The notes beneath the pieces are model-generated. The model was not told where the DNA came from. It did not search any database and saw only the letters and a list, made by a program, of their open reading frames with translations. The position numbers and the translations under genes were made by a program. This document shows, piece by piece, positions 25,247-33,007 of a DNA stretch of 64,000 bases. Each line of letters opens with the position of its first letter. Positions within the stretch are counted from its first letter, which is position 1. Origin of the DNA: Chloroflexota bacterium (GTDB lineage Bacteria; Chloroflexota; Anaerolineae; Aggregatilineales; Phototrophicaceae); contig JAPPMO010000055.1 in the NCBI GenBank assembly GCA_028873975.1, positions 25,894-89,893 on the forward strand, read 5' to 3'.

Positions 25247-26848
25247 ATGCGCAAGTCCTTGTTTTCCCGTCTCTTTACCCTGGTTCTCGCCATCTTGTTT
25301 CTGTTGTCGCTGGTCGCGCCGATATCGGCGCAGGATGCAACCTTGACCTTTGGCATCAGCCGCGGCGTGGACACGCTGGACCCGACAGCGACCACCTTCT
25401 CCAGCGTGGAAGTGATCGTCGGGCATGTCTTCGATACCTTGGTCAAGCAGCAGCCGCTCGGCGTCTTCCATCCCGGTCTCGCCACCAGTTGGACCGTCAA
25501 CGAAGACGCGACCGAATACGTCTTCGAATTGCGGGATGACGTCAGCTTCCACGACGGCACGCCATTCAATGCCGAAGCGGTCAAATACACCTTCGACCGC
25601 ATCGTCGATCCCGATACCAAATCGCAGATGGCTTTCAGCTTCATCGGTCCCTATGCCGAATCCGAGGTCCTCGGCGAGCATTCGATTGCCGTGCGTTTCT
25701 CGTCGCCGAATGCGGCCTTCCTGGATGGCGTTTCGCATCCGCAGCTGGGTCCCATTTCGCCAACGGCGGTTGAAGCGCTGGGCGCCGATTGGGGCTTCTC
25801 CGGCATTGTCGGCACGGGACCCTTCGTTTTCGAGTCTTACATAGCGGATTCGGAAGTGGTCATGGTCAAGAATCCGGACTACAACTGGGGCAACGAAGCC
25901 GTTTTCGGTCGCTCTGGACCGACGGATATCGACCGACTGATCTTCAAGATCCTGACCGATCCCGGTACGCGCATCGCGGCGCTGGAAAGCGGCGAAGTCG
26001 ATATGATCGACAATATCCCGGGCCTCGATGTCGCGCGACTGGAAGAAAGCCCGGACTTCAATGTGACGCAATACGATCAGGCTGGACACGGCTATTCCTT
26101 CATGTTCAACCAGATCAAGTCGCCCACGGACGAATTGGCAGTTCGCAAAGCCATTGCCCAAGCTATTGACATCGACATCATGCAAGATATCGTCTACGAC
26201 GGGCTGGGTTCCAGGGCTTGCAGCGCGCTGACCAAATCGATGTTCGGCTGGACCGATGTTTGGTGTCAGGTGAATCCCTACGATCCCGATGCGGCTGGCG
26301 CGATTCTGGACGATGCCGGCTGGGTCATGAACGACGAGACCGGCATCCGTGAACGTGACGGCCTGGCGCTGACCATCGAACACTGGTCGCCTGATCGTCC
26401 CTTGAGCGCGGCGACGGCGCAATTCCTGCAAGAAGATCTGAACGCCATCGGCATTGACTTCCAGATCAACCTGGCGGATATCGCCGCTTACCTGACCGTG
26501 GTCCGCGCGGGCGAGCATAATACCCAGCAGTGGTGGGATACACAGACCGATCCCGACGGCGTCTTCCGTACGCTCTATCATTCGTCGAATGCCGGCGGCG
26601 GCACCAACCGCAACAATTACCGGAACGACGAGATGGATACCATGATCGACGCCGCCGTTGGCATCGGAGATGCGGAAGCGCGCGCCGCCGCCTATGCCGA
26701 TATCCAGCAGAAACTGGCGGACGAGGTTGTCATGGTCTATTTCAATGACCCGGTCGTCCTCTACGCCAGCACGCCGGATGTGCATAATGTGACCATCCTC
26801 GGCGGCGGATTCGTGCCCAACTTCTATTCGGCGACCATGGGTATGTAG
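25247..26848 (+). CDS. Peptide-type ABC importer binding protein (SBP_bac_5)
   Basis: Secreted solute-binding protein of the oligopeptide/nickel class, 533 residues. The signal peptide is clear (MRKSLFSRLFTLVLAILFLLSL...ISAQD). Family patterns are SRGVDTLDPTATTFSSVEV, VFDTLVKQQPLGVFHPGLATSW, FELRDDVSFHDGTPFNAEAVKYTFDRI and the later RKAIAQAIDIDIM. AGAAGGAG precedes the ATG. The expected permeases lie about 1.2 kb downstream at 28037 and 28953, with a terminator-like hairpin and a three-gene HNH module in between. Peptides, sugars or other solutes are possible ligands. Confidence 0.92.
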   Translation: MRKSLFSRLFTLVLAILFLLSLVAPISAQDATLTFGISRGVDTLDPTATTFSSVEVIVGHVFDTLVKQQPLGVFHPGLATSWTVNEDATEYVFELRDDVSFHDGTPFNAEAVKYTFDRIVDPDTKSQMAFSFIGPYAESEVLGEHSIAVRFSSPNAAFLDGVSHPQLGPISPTAVEALGADWGFSGIVGTGPFVFESYIADSEVVMVKNPDYNWGNEAVFGRSGPTDIDRLIFKILTDPGTRIAALESGEVDMIDNIPGLDVARLEESPDFNVTQYDQAGHGYSFMFNQIKSPTDELAVRKAIAQAIDIDIMQDIVYDGLGSRACSALTKSMFGWTDVWCQVNPYDPDAAGAILDDAGWVMNDETGIRERDGLALTIEHWSPDRPLSAATAQFLQEDLNAIGIDFQINLADIAAYLTVVRAGEHNTQQWWDTQTDPDGVFRTLYHSSNAGGGTNRNNYRNDEMDTMIDAAVGIGDAEARAAAYADIQQKLADEVVMVYFNDPVVLYASTPDVHNVTILGGGFVPNFYSATMGM

Positions 26849-26871
26849 AATGGGCGCAAAGTAGAAAAAAC

Positions 26872-26904
26872 GAAGGCAGGGACATGCAATCGATCCCTGC
26901 CTTC
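26872..26904 (+). terminator. Hairpin terminator after the binding-protein gene
   Basis: GAAGGCAGGGA and TCCCTGCCTTC form a perfect 11-base stem around an 11-base loop, followed by ATTT. It lies 24 bases after the stop codon. Confidence 0.75.
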
Positions 26905-26959
26905 ATTTGCCGCGCGATCAGTTATACTGACGGCGCGGAGTTGACGGAGACCATGTATT

Positions 26960-27295
26960 TTGGATGCGCCGACCCGAACTGTCTTTGATGTCGTGACTGA
27001 CTTCCTGGCCTCCCGGCCTACGGACGAGGAAATGCTCGCCTACAGGATCCCGGCCGACCAGCAGGCGCGCCTCGACAGCCTGATTGAAACCGACGCCACC
27101 AGCCGATTGACCGCCGCGCAGCGCGAGGAGCTGGGCGACTTCCGTTTTGTCGCCGACGTGTTGACGCTCCTCAGAGCTAAAATCAGACGCCGGCTAGTGC
27201 AGGAGAACGGTGACAACTGCGGCGAAGCCAGCGCCGAGGGCGGCAGCGAAGCGTCGAGTGCAGACGCCGACAAGCAGGAAGAGAATGGATCATGA
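26960..27295 (+). CDS. Small protein of unknown function, paralogue of the next gene (HNH module gene 1)
   Basis: A 111-residue protein I do not recognise. Its first ~80 residues align clearly with the next gene's product: APTRTVFDVVTDFLASRPTDEEMLAYRIP here against APVRTVSDVIAEFLACKPSD there, both ending in a basic LR.K.R.RL helix. The last ~30 residues are acidic and low in complexity. Start is TTG with GGAGA upstream. Its stop overlaps the following ATG (ATGA), so the two are translationally coupled. Small acidic helical proteins in front of an HNH gene could be antitoxins or DNA-binding partners; this is inference. Confidence 0.7.
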   Translation: MDAPTRTVFDVVTDFLASRPTDEEMLAYRIPADQQARLDSLIETDATSRLTAAQREELGDFRFVADVLTLLRAKIRRRLVQENGDNCGEASAEGGSEASSADADKQEENGS

Positions 27296-27549
27296 TAGAC
27301 GCGCCGGTACGCACAGTCAGTGATGTTATCGCAGAGTTTTTGGCATGCAAGCCGTCGGATGAAGCGGTGCTGACCTACTTCATCCCGCCCTATTTGCAGG
27401 CGAGGGTAGAATTCTTGCTGGTGCAAAACCGCGAAGATGAGTTGACAGCAGAAGAAGAGTTGGAGTTGGACATATTCGTCCGGGCTGATGACCTGATGAG
27501 TATGCTCAAGCTAAAGACCAGACTTAGACTCCGGAATTACAACGAGTGA
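27292..27549 (+). CDS. Small protein of unknown function, paralogue of the previous gene (HNH module gene 2)
   Basis: An 85-residue, mostly helical protein. It has the shared N-terminal pattern DAPVRTVSDVIAEFLACKPSDEAVLTY, an acidic middle (DELTAEEELELDIF) and a basic C-terminal helix (LKLKTRLRLRN). It overlaps the upstream paralogue by four bases and the downstream HNH gene by four bases. The duplication of one small gene directly before a nuclease gene is the notable point. Function unknown; cognate partner or inhibitor of the HNH protein is a reasonable guess. Confidence 0.72.
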   Translation: MIDAPVRTVSDVIAEFLACKPSDEAVLTYFIPPYLQARVEFLLVQNREDELTAEEELELDIFVRADDLMSMLKLKTRLRLRNYNE

Positions 27550-27965
27550 CTGTTAGCATACGGCAAGTTCGCTACCTCCGCGAGCTATCCGGAGCATGTT
27601 GTGAATACTGCCTCGTCCCGCAGGATGATAGTTCCCAAAGACTTGAAGTCGATCACATCATCCCTTTGAAACACGGAGGCGACGATTCTATTGACAATCT
27701 TTGCTTGTCGTGTATCCGATGCAACCGCTACAAAGGTCCAAATGTCGCCGCGCTCGACCCGTTGACCGAGGAAGCGTCTAAGCTTTACAATCCACGATCA
27801 CAAGATTGGCATGCTCACTTCATCGTGGATGCGAATGGAATAATTGCGGGATTAACGCCTGAAGGCCGGGCAACAGTTTTTGTATTGCGGATGAACGTCG
27901 AGGAGCGCATCGCACAACGGCGGGGGCTTATCCTACTCGAGCGGTATCCTTGTGAGAAACCCTAG
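27546..27965 (+). CDS. HNH endonuclease family protein
   Basis: A 139-residue protein with a complete HNH (ββα-metal) site: zinc cysteines CEYC (19-22) and CIRC (56-59), Asp36-His37 in EVDHIIPLKHGG, Asn51 in DNLCLSC and Asn60 in CNRYKG. About 60 C-terminal residues form an extra domain (GIIAGLTPEGRATVFVLRMN). It begins at a GTG overlapping the preceding small gene. It may cut DNA as a stand-alone nuclease, toxin or homing-type enzyme. The gene is more AT-rich than the transporter genes on both sides, which suggests insertion into a peptide-transport operon. Confidence 0.88.
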   Translation: MTVSIRQVRYLRELSGACCEYCLVPQDDSSQRLEVDHIIPLKHGGDDSIDNLCLSCIRCNRYKGPNVAALDPLTEEASKLYNPRSQDWHAHFIVDANGIIAGLTPEGRATVFVLRMNVEERIAQRRGLILLERYPCEKP

Positions 27966-28036
27966 ATTGATACAGCCTGCTCGCAAATTGCGACTATTTT
28001 GCTTCGCGTACGGGCTGCCCAATCGAGTCGCCTGAA

Positions 28037-28960
28037 ATGAGCAAATACCTCGCCGGTCGACTTTTGCAAACCGTACCCACCGTCTTCCTGGTCACGGTCG
28101 CCGTGTTTTTGATGCTGCACTTGACCCCCGGCGACCCCGCCGAAGTCTTCCTCGGCGACAAACGCAGCTCGCCGGAACTGCTGGAAAAAGTGCGCGAAGA
28201 CATGGGCTTGAACCGTCCGCTGCATGTCCAGTATTTGAGCTATATGGGCAATGCCTTGCGGGGGGATCTGGGACGCTCCCTGCAGACCAATGTGCCGGTC
28301 ATGGAGCAGATCCTCAACCGCCTGCCCTGGACCATCGAGTTGGCCGCCGCCGCTCTGATGATCGCGGCTTTCATCGGCATCAGCGTCGGCATCATCGCCG
28401 CGCTCAATCACAATACCATCGCTGATACGCTGGCCATGGCTTTGGCTCTGGTTGGCATCTCCATGCCGGTCTACTGGTCGTCGCTCTTGCTGATCCTGCT
28501 CTTCGCCGTCCAGTTGCGCGTCCTGCCCGCCATCGGCCAGGGCGGCATCGAACGGCTGATTCTGCCGGCGACAGCGCTGGCATTGGTCTCGGCCGGTTCG
28601 CTGGCGCGCATGGTCCGCTCCAGCATGCTGGAGGTGCTTAATCAGGATTTCGTGCTGACGGCGCGGGCCAAGGGCATCAGCGAGCGCCTGGTGGTCATCC
28701 GTCACGTTCTGCGCAATGCGCTCATCCCGGTCGTGACCATCCTGGGTTTGATGTTGGGCAACATGCTTAGCGGCGCTGTCATCACCGAGACGATCTTCGC
28801 CCGGCTGGGCATCGGCCAGAAGTACGTCGAAGCCGTACTGCAGAAAGACTTCACCATGGTCCAGGGCACGACGCTCTTCATCGCTTTGATGTACGTCTTT
28901 GTCAACATCGTGGTCGACATCGTATATGCCTTCATTGATCCCAGGATTCGCTATGTCTGA
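28037..28960 (+). CDS. Peptide-type ABC importer permease (DppB family)
   Basis: Inner-membrane permease, 307 residues, with the DppB features MSKYLAGRLLQTVPTVFLVT, HLTPGDPAEVFLGD near residue 32, and an EAA loop FVLTARAKGISERLVVIRHV near 205, ending FIDPRIRYV. It probably serves the binding protein encoded at 25247; no other one lies nearby. The start codon of the following permease overlaps its stop by eight bases. No ATPase genes follow, so the system either borrows ATPases from elsewhere or uses the DppD/F-type ATPases of the 47-53 kb operon. Confidence 0.92.
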   Translation: MSKYLAGRLLQTVPTVFLVTVAVFLMLHLTPGDPAEVFLGDKRSSPELLEKVREDMGLNRPLHVQYLSYMGNALRGDLGRSLQTNVPVMEQILNRLPWTIELAAAALMIAAFIGISVGIIAALNHNTIADTLAMALALVGISMPVYWSSLLLILLFAVQLRVLPAIGQGGIERLILPATALALVSAGSLARMVRSSMLEVLNQDFVLTARAKGISERLVVIRHVLRNALIPVVTILGLMLGNMLSGAVITETIFARLGIGQKYVEAVLQKDFTMVQGTTLFIALMYVFVNIVVDIVYAFIDPRIRYV

Positions 28961-29837
28961 GGCGCGCGTTCCCCCCGCAAACCTCGATTACCAAGAGGCG
29001 CGCCGCTGGTCGCGATTTCTCAAGCGATTCCTGCGCTCGCGCAATGTCATGGCCGGCGCCGTCGTGCTCGGCGCAGTGATCATCATGGTCCTGCTGGCGG
29101 CGCAGATCAGCCCCTACGAACCGACGCAGCAATTCCGCCGTCATCGCCTGCAAGCGCCCAATGCCGAATTCCTGCTCGGCACCGACAACCTGGGCCGAGA
29201 CATCCTGACGCGGATTCTCTATGGCGGGCGCGTCTCGCTGCAAGTGGGCATCGTCTCGGTCGCCATCGGGGCGACCCTGGGCACGCTGCTGGGACTGATC
29301 GCCGGTTATATCGGCGGCTGGACCGACGTGCTGATTATGCGCTTCATCGACATGATGTTGGCTTTCCCGGGCATCCTGCTGGCGCTGGTCATCATCGCCG
29401 TGCTGGGCCGCAACCTGCAAAATGTCATGATCGCGGTCGGTTTGTCGTCGATTCCTGTATATACCCGCGTCGTGCGGGGCAGCACCCTGTCGGTCAAGCA
29501 ATTCGATTTCATCGTCGCGGCGGGGGCGCTGGGCGCTTCCTCCGGGCGTATCATGGCTCGGCATATCTTGCCCAACGTGCTTGCGCCGATCATCGTCGTG
29601 GCGACCAACGGCGTGGCCGGCGCCATCATCTCTGGCGCCGCCCTCAGCTTCCTGGGCTTGGGGCAGCAACCGCCCGATCCGGAATGGGGTCTGATGCTCA
29701 ACGAGGGCCGCGACTACATTCGGGCGGCTGCTTGGGTCACCACTTATCCCGGGCTGGCGATCATGATCACGGTATTATCGATTAATCTGCTGGGCGATGG
29801 CTTGCGCGACATCCTCGATCCGCGGCTCAAGCTCTGA
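28953..29837 (+). CDS. Peptide-type ABC importer permease (DppC family)
   Basis: Partner permease, 294 residues from the ATG at 28953; an upstream in-frame start at 28899 lies inside the previous gene. It shows an N-terminal helix (VMAGAVVLGAVIIMVLLAA), the DppC signature LGTDNLGRDILTRILYGGRVSL, an EAA loop (FDFIVAAGALGASSGRI) and the ending ILDPRLKL. It overlaps dppB by eight bases. The stop lies 3 bases from the stop of the convergent SDR gene. Confidence 0.92.
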   Translation: MSEARVPPANLDYQEARRWSRFLKRFLRSRNVMAGAVVLGAVIIMVLLAAQISPYEPTQQFRRHRLQAPNAEFLLGTDNLGRDILTRILYGGRVSLQVGIVSVAIGATLGTLLGLIAGYIGGWTDVLIMRFIDMMLAFPGILLALVIIAVLGRNLQNVMIAVGLSSIPVYTRVVRGSTLSVKQFDFIVAAGALGASSGRIMARHILPNVLAPIIVVATNGVAGAIISGAALSFLGLGQQPPDPEWGLMLNEGRDYIRAAAWVTTYPGLAIMITVLSINLLGDGLRDILDPRLKL

Positions 29838-29840
29838 CAT

Positions 29841-30542
29841 CTATTCCCAGCGCATGGAGTACAGAACAAAGTCACTGGTTGTGATGCCCCGCGGCAATGT
29901 GACCACCGCGTGAACCATCTCGGCGATGGTATCGGGCTTGACCAGCATCGACTTGTTGATGCCCGGCGAAGCGGCGTCGCGCATGGGCGTATCGGCCGGT
30001 CCGGGCGAGATCATCACGACGCGGATCAGCTCCGGCCGCAATTCGGCAGCCAGTGATCCCGTCAAGCCTTTCAGCCCGACCTTGGCTGCGGTGTAGGCGC
30101 TCACCGCCGGCACTGACATCGCGGTGACAAGCGAGCCGATATTGATGATGCTGGCATTGTCGCTGCGCCGCAGATTGGGCAAGAGCGCGCGCGACAAGAT
30201 ATAAGGCGCGCGCAAATTGGTCCGCAAGATCTGGTCGAGCTCTTCGTTGCTGGTATCTTGCAGAGTTGCGATCAGCCAATCGCCGGCGCAGTTCACCAGC
30301 ACATCGACTGTGGCAGGGGCTAGTTCGGCGCTGAAAGCGACGACCGCCTCGTCGTCGGTGACATCCAGGACATGCACGCCGGCGGTGATGCCGCGCGTCG
30401 CCACCTCTTTGGCGACGGAGCGCAGCTTGGCTTCCGTCCGGCCAAGCAGGAGCGGTCGGATGCCGGTTTGGGCGAATTTAAGCGCTATCGCCCGCCCCAT
30501 GCCACCCCCGGCTCCGGTGATGACGGCTGTTTTTCTCGTCAT
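29841..30542 (-). CDS. Short-chain dehydrogenase/reductase (SDR)
   Basis: A 233-residue classical SDR with TGAGGGMG at residues 10-17, NCAG near residue 85, the serine in INIGSLV, and the catalytic YxxxK in SAYTAAKVGLKG. After the catalytic motif comes ISPGPADTPM, typical for the family. It is not closely similar to the SDR at 2140. It lies downstream of the homocysteine methyltransferase-like gene on the same strand with a 99-base gap, so co-transcription is possible. Substrate unknown. Confidence 0.88.
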   Translation of the reverse strand: MTRKTAVITGAGGGMGRAIALKFAQTGIRPLLLGRTEAKLRSVAKEVATRGITAGVHVLDVTDDEAVVAFSAELAPATVDVLVNCAGDWLIATLQDTSNEELDQILRTNLRAPYILSRALLPNLRRSDNASIINIGSLVTAMSVPAVSAYTAAKVGLKGLTGSLAAELRPELIRVVMISPGPADTPMRDAASPGINKSMLVKPDTIAEMVHAVVTLPRGITTSDFVLYSMRWE

Positions 30543-30641
30543 GGCGCTTCGCTCCTGTTTACGTAAACCGCGTCGCTCATGCGACGAGACAGCTTTCTAT
30601 TTTGCGTGAGCGCGGCTGACCTTTTCGCTGCCGCCGAGCGG

Positions 30642-31538
30642 CTAATTAGTTTCATCAATCAACTGGCGCAAACGCGCGATATGCGCCGGACCCACCTCAC
30701 AGCAGCCGCCGACGATGGAAGCCCCGGCTTCCATCCAGCGCGCGACATCCGCTGAATAGACCTCCGGACTTAAGTCCCGGCGGGTCGATAACTGCGCGAC
30801 TCCGCCTGCTTCATCCCAGCTTTCAGGAATCTCAACGAAGCCGTTGGCATAAGCGCCGAAGGGCATACCGCTGGCTCGCAAAACAGGCATGGCGCTGGTG
30901 ATGCTGTCCGGCGTGCAGCAATTGATCAGCAGCGCGTCGGGCGAAAGTTTGCTTATGCGGATGCTGGCGATTGCGTCGGATAGTTGCGCGCCGCCTCGCA
31001 GATGGGTTGAGCCGTGATCTTCCAGCGTCAGCGACAGCCAGACAGGCTTGCCGCGCCCGGCCGCCGCGCCCAGAAAAGCCTCCGCTTCGAAGATTGTAGA
31101 CAGGGTCTCGCCCAGGAAGAAGTCGACATAGGGCTCGAGCAGATCCATGAGTTCGGCGAATTCTCCCGCCATCTGCGCGAAACTGAGCGTGAATTCGCTG
31201 GCGTAACTCGCTTCCAGCGGCGGCAAGCTTGCCGCGATCCGCACATCGCGCTTGGCGGAATGGTCGCGCGCTTGGCAGGCTAATTGGCCGGCTGCTCTCA
31301 GCAATTCACCCAGCCGGTCTTCTATCCCGACATGCCGCAGCCGCGCCCGCGTCGTGCCATAAGTATTGGTGGTGATGACGTCAGCGCCAGCCCCGATATA
31401 GTCGGCATGGATTTGGCGTACCAAATCGGGATCTTCATGCAGCGCGGCGGTAGCCCACTCGCCATATCCGCCCTTGCCGCCGCGATTGACAATCTCTTGG
31501 CCCATGCCGCCGTCAAGCAGAATCACTTTCTTGACCAT
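30642..31538 (-). CDS. Homocysteine S-methyltransferase family protein
   Basis: A 298-residue TIM-barrel methyltransferase of the MmuM/BHMT family. The N-terminus ILLDGGMGQEI is the family start. Zinc ligands are visible as Cys207/Cys208 (INCCTPD) and Cys279-Cys280 (GGCCEVGP). ITTNTYGTT and HVGIEDRLGEL fit the family. Such enzymes transfer a methyl group from S-methylmethionine, betaine or related donors to homocysteine; the donor cannot be told from sequence. No signal peptide; cytosolic. Confidence 0.88.
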   Translation of the reverse strand: MVKKVILLDGGMGQEIVNRGGKGGYGEWATAALHEDPDLVRQIHADYIGAGADVITTNTYGTTRARLRHVGIEDRLGELLRAAGQLACQARDHSAKRDVRIAASLPPLEASYASEFTLSFAQMAGEFAELMDLLEPYVDFFLGETLSTIFEAEAFLGAAAGRGKPVWLSLTLEDHGSTHLRGGAQLSDAIASIRISKLSPDALLINCCTPDSITSAMPVLRASGMPFGAYANGFVEIPESWDEAGGVAQLSTRRDLSPEVYSADVARWMEAGASIVGGCCEVGPAHIARLRQLIDETN

Positions 31539-31628
31539 TTATCCTCCCAGCCATTCGCAATTGGGCGGAATTGTAGCACGGCGACATGCTGTGGACAACG
31601 AGGCTCGCTCCCGACGCAGGCAAGGCGC

Positions 31629-31657
31629 TTGACGGATACGAACATTTGTGCTATTAT
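31629..31657 (+). promoter_or_regulatory. Predicted promoter of the small membrane protein gene
   Basis: TTGACG, 17 bases, TATTAT, about 55 bases upstream of the ATG at 31712. Both boxes differ from consensus at one position. Confidence 0.65.
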
Positions 31658-31711
31658 TTGGCGTCTCGGGACTCGTCCCAAGCACAATCGATTCCGCGCC
31701 AGGAGACCTTG

Positions 31712-31981
31712 ATGAATAAGCAAACTCGCCTTGATGTGAGGGCGATCATGATTCGAACCATCGCTATACTCGGTCTCACCATTTGCGGCATTTTGATGGG
31801 ACTTGCGCTGGCGCTGCTCGTGGCTCAGGTCTTGGGTCAATCCTGCGCGGAAGACAGGGCTTGTCAGTCCGGTTTGTATGGGCTGATCGGCGGCATGACT
31901 TTGACGCAAGGGGTTAATCTGATCGTGATATTTGCGCTTTGCGGGCATCTGCGCCGGCGCAAGAATAAGCGCGGCGCCTGA
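31712..31981 (+). CDS. Small two-helix membrane protein of unknown function
   Basis: An 89-residue protein with two hydrophobic helices (about residues 16-37 and 53-74) joined by a loop with two cysteines (SCAEDRACQSG) and a basic C-terminal tail (GHLRRRKNKRGA). I do not recognise a family. The ATG at 31712 was chosen over an earlier in-frame start at 31586 because AGGAG lies 9 bases before it and a good promoter lies just upstream. Confidence 0.65.
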   Translation: MNKQTRLDVRAIMIRTIAILGLTICGILMGLALALLVAQVLGQSCAEDRACQSGLYGLIGGMTLTQGVNLIVIFALCGHLRRRKNKRGA

Positions 31982-31997
31982 TATAAGCGCGTCCCGC

Positions 31998-32026
31998 ATG
32001 ACAGAGCCAAAAGTATTTGCTATAAA
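31998..32026 (+). promoter_or_regulatory. Predicted promoter of the DNA methyltransferase gene
   Basis: ATGACA, 17 bases, TATAAA, about 40 bases before the ATG at 32064. Confidence 0.5.
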
Positions 32027-32063
32027 ACGATGACCAAGGACATAGCGGAAAGCGACGTGAAGC

Positions 32064-32897
32064 ATGAGCATAAGACAAAATGGAGCCCAAAACGACCCTG
32101 CTGCCAGGCTCATCGTCGGCAATTGTGTGGACGTGATGAGAAGCTGGAAAGGTGATTCGATCCAACTTACAGTAACGTCTCCTCCCTATGACAGTCTTCG
32201 AGACTATAAGGGCTACGAATTCCCTTTTGAAGATATCGCTCAAGAACTTTACCGCGTTACGGCTGAGGGCGGCGTGTTGGTTTGGGTGGTGGGAGACCGC
32301 ATCAATGGCGGGCGCAGCTTGACCTCATTTCGTCAAGCTATCTACTTCCAGGAGATTGGTTTTTCCGCCCACGATATCATGATCTATCAAAAGAAAAATA
32401 CGCCTTTCACGCGCAGCAATGCCTATACCAACGCCTACGAAATGATGTTCGTGCTTAGCAAGGGCAAACCCAGTACCTTTAATCCGCTTAAAGTCCCCAC
32501 CCAACGGCACGGATTTGAGATGTTGACACATAACAAGTTGCCCGATGGCATCAACAAGAAAAAGCTGGGAGAACTGAAGAAAGAGAAGACCCGCACCAAT
32601 ATCTGGTCCTATGCGGTAGGCTTGGGCGGCACAACATCGGACAAGATCGCCTTCCAGCATCCGGCGGTCTTCCCCGAAAAACTGGCGCTCGATCATATTT
32701 TGTCCTGGAGCAATCCGGGCGATCTGGTGCTTGACCCCATGTGCGGTTCTGGTACGACCGGCAAAATGGCGCTTTTGCAGGGCCGGGAATTCATCGGGAT
32801 CGACATAGCGCCGGAATACATAGAGATCGCCCGCCAGCGCTTGGAGGCAGCTGGCATTTCTGTGGCTGTCGGGCAAAGCCTTGGTTCGCCTGCCTGA
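32064..32897 (+). CDS. DNA methyltransferase, beta class, probably N4-cytosine or N6-adenine
   Basis: A 277-residue DNA amino-methyltransferase. Motif IV is TSPPY at residues 38-42, a form common in N4-cytosine enzymes; motif I is MCGSGTT near residue 224, again in beta-class order, followed by FIGIDIAPEYIEIARQRL. KKEKTRTNIWSYAVG lies in the likely recognition region. It stands alone between a small membrane protein and a LarA-like gene with its own promoter, and no endonuclease gene is adjacent, so it is probably an orphan methylase. It is a different subfamily from the methyltransferase at 16737. Confidence 0.87.
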   Translation: MSIRQNGAQNDPAARLIVGNCVDVMRSWKGDSIQLTVTSPPYDSLRDYKGYEFPFEDIAQELYRVTAEGGVLVWVVGDRINGGRSLTSFRQAIYFQEIGFSAHDIMIYQKKNTPFTRSNAYTNAYEMMFVLSKGKPSTFNPLKVPTQRHGFEMLTHNKLPDGINKKKLGELKKEKTRTNIWSYAVGLGGTTSDKIAFQHPAVFPEKLALDHILSWSNPGDLVLDPMCGSGTTGKMALLQGREFIGIDIAPEYIEIARQRLEAAGISVAVGQSLGSPA

Positions 32898-32939
32898 CAG
32901 CCTGGTCATATCTTCATCCTGTCATTATCTTCGGGACCT

Positions 32940-32968
32940 TTGCTTATCCTCTTCTGAATCGCTACAAT
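32940..32968 (+). promoter_or_regulatory. Predicted promoter of the LarA-like gene
   Basis: TTGCTT, 17 bases, TACAAT, about 40 bases upstream of the ATG at 33008. It lies just after the methyltransferase stop. Confidence 0.6.
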
Positions 32969-33007
32969 ACTGGAAGAACGGCAACCCATAGTGAAGTGAG
33001 CCAGACA

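Noticed and set aside
25217..26785. 522-residue open frame antisense to the peptide-type binding protein
   Set aside because: Shadow frame; the forward gene has signal peptide, promoter and ribosome binding site.
32741..33007. N-terminal extension of the LarA-like gene
   Set aside because: It would overlap the methyltransferase gene in another frame and the promoter at 32940-32968; homology begins at MENVTIPTLYP.
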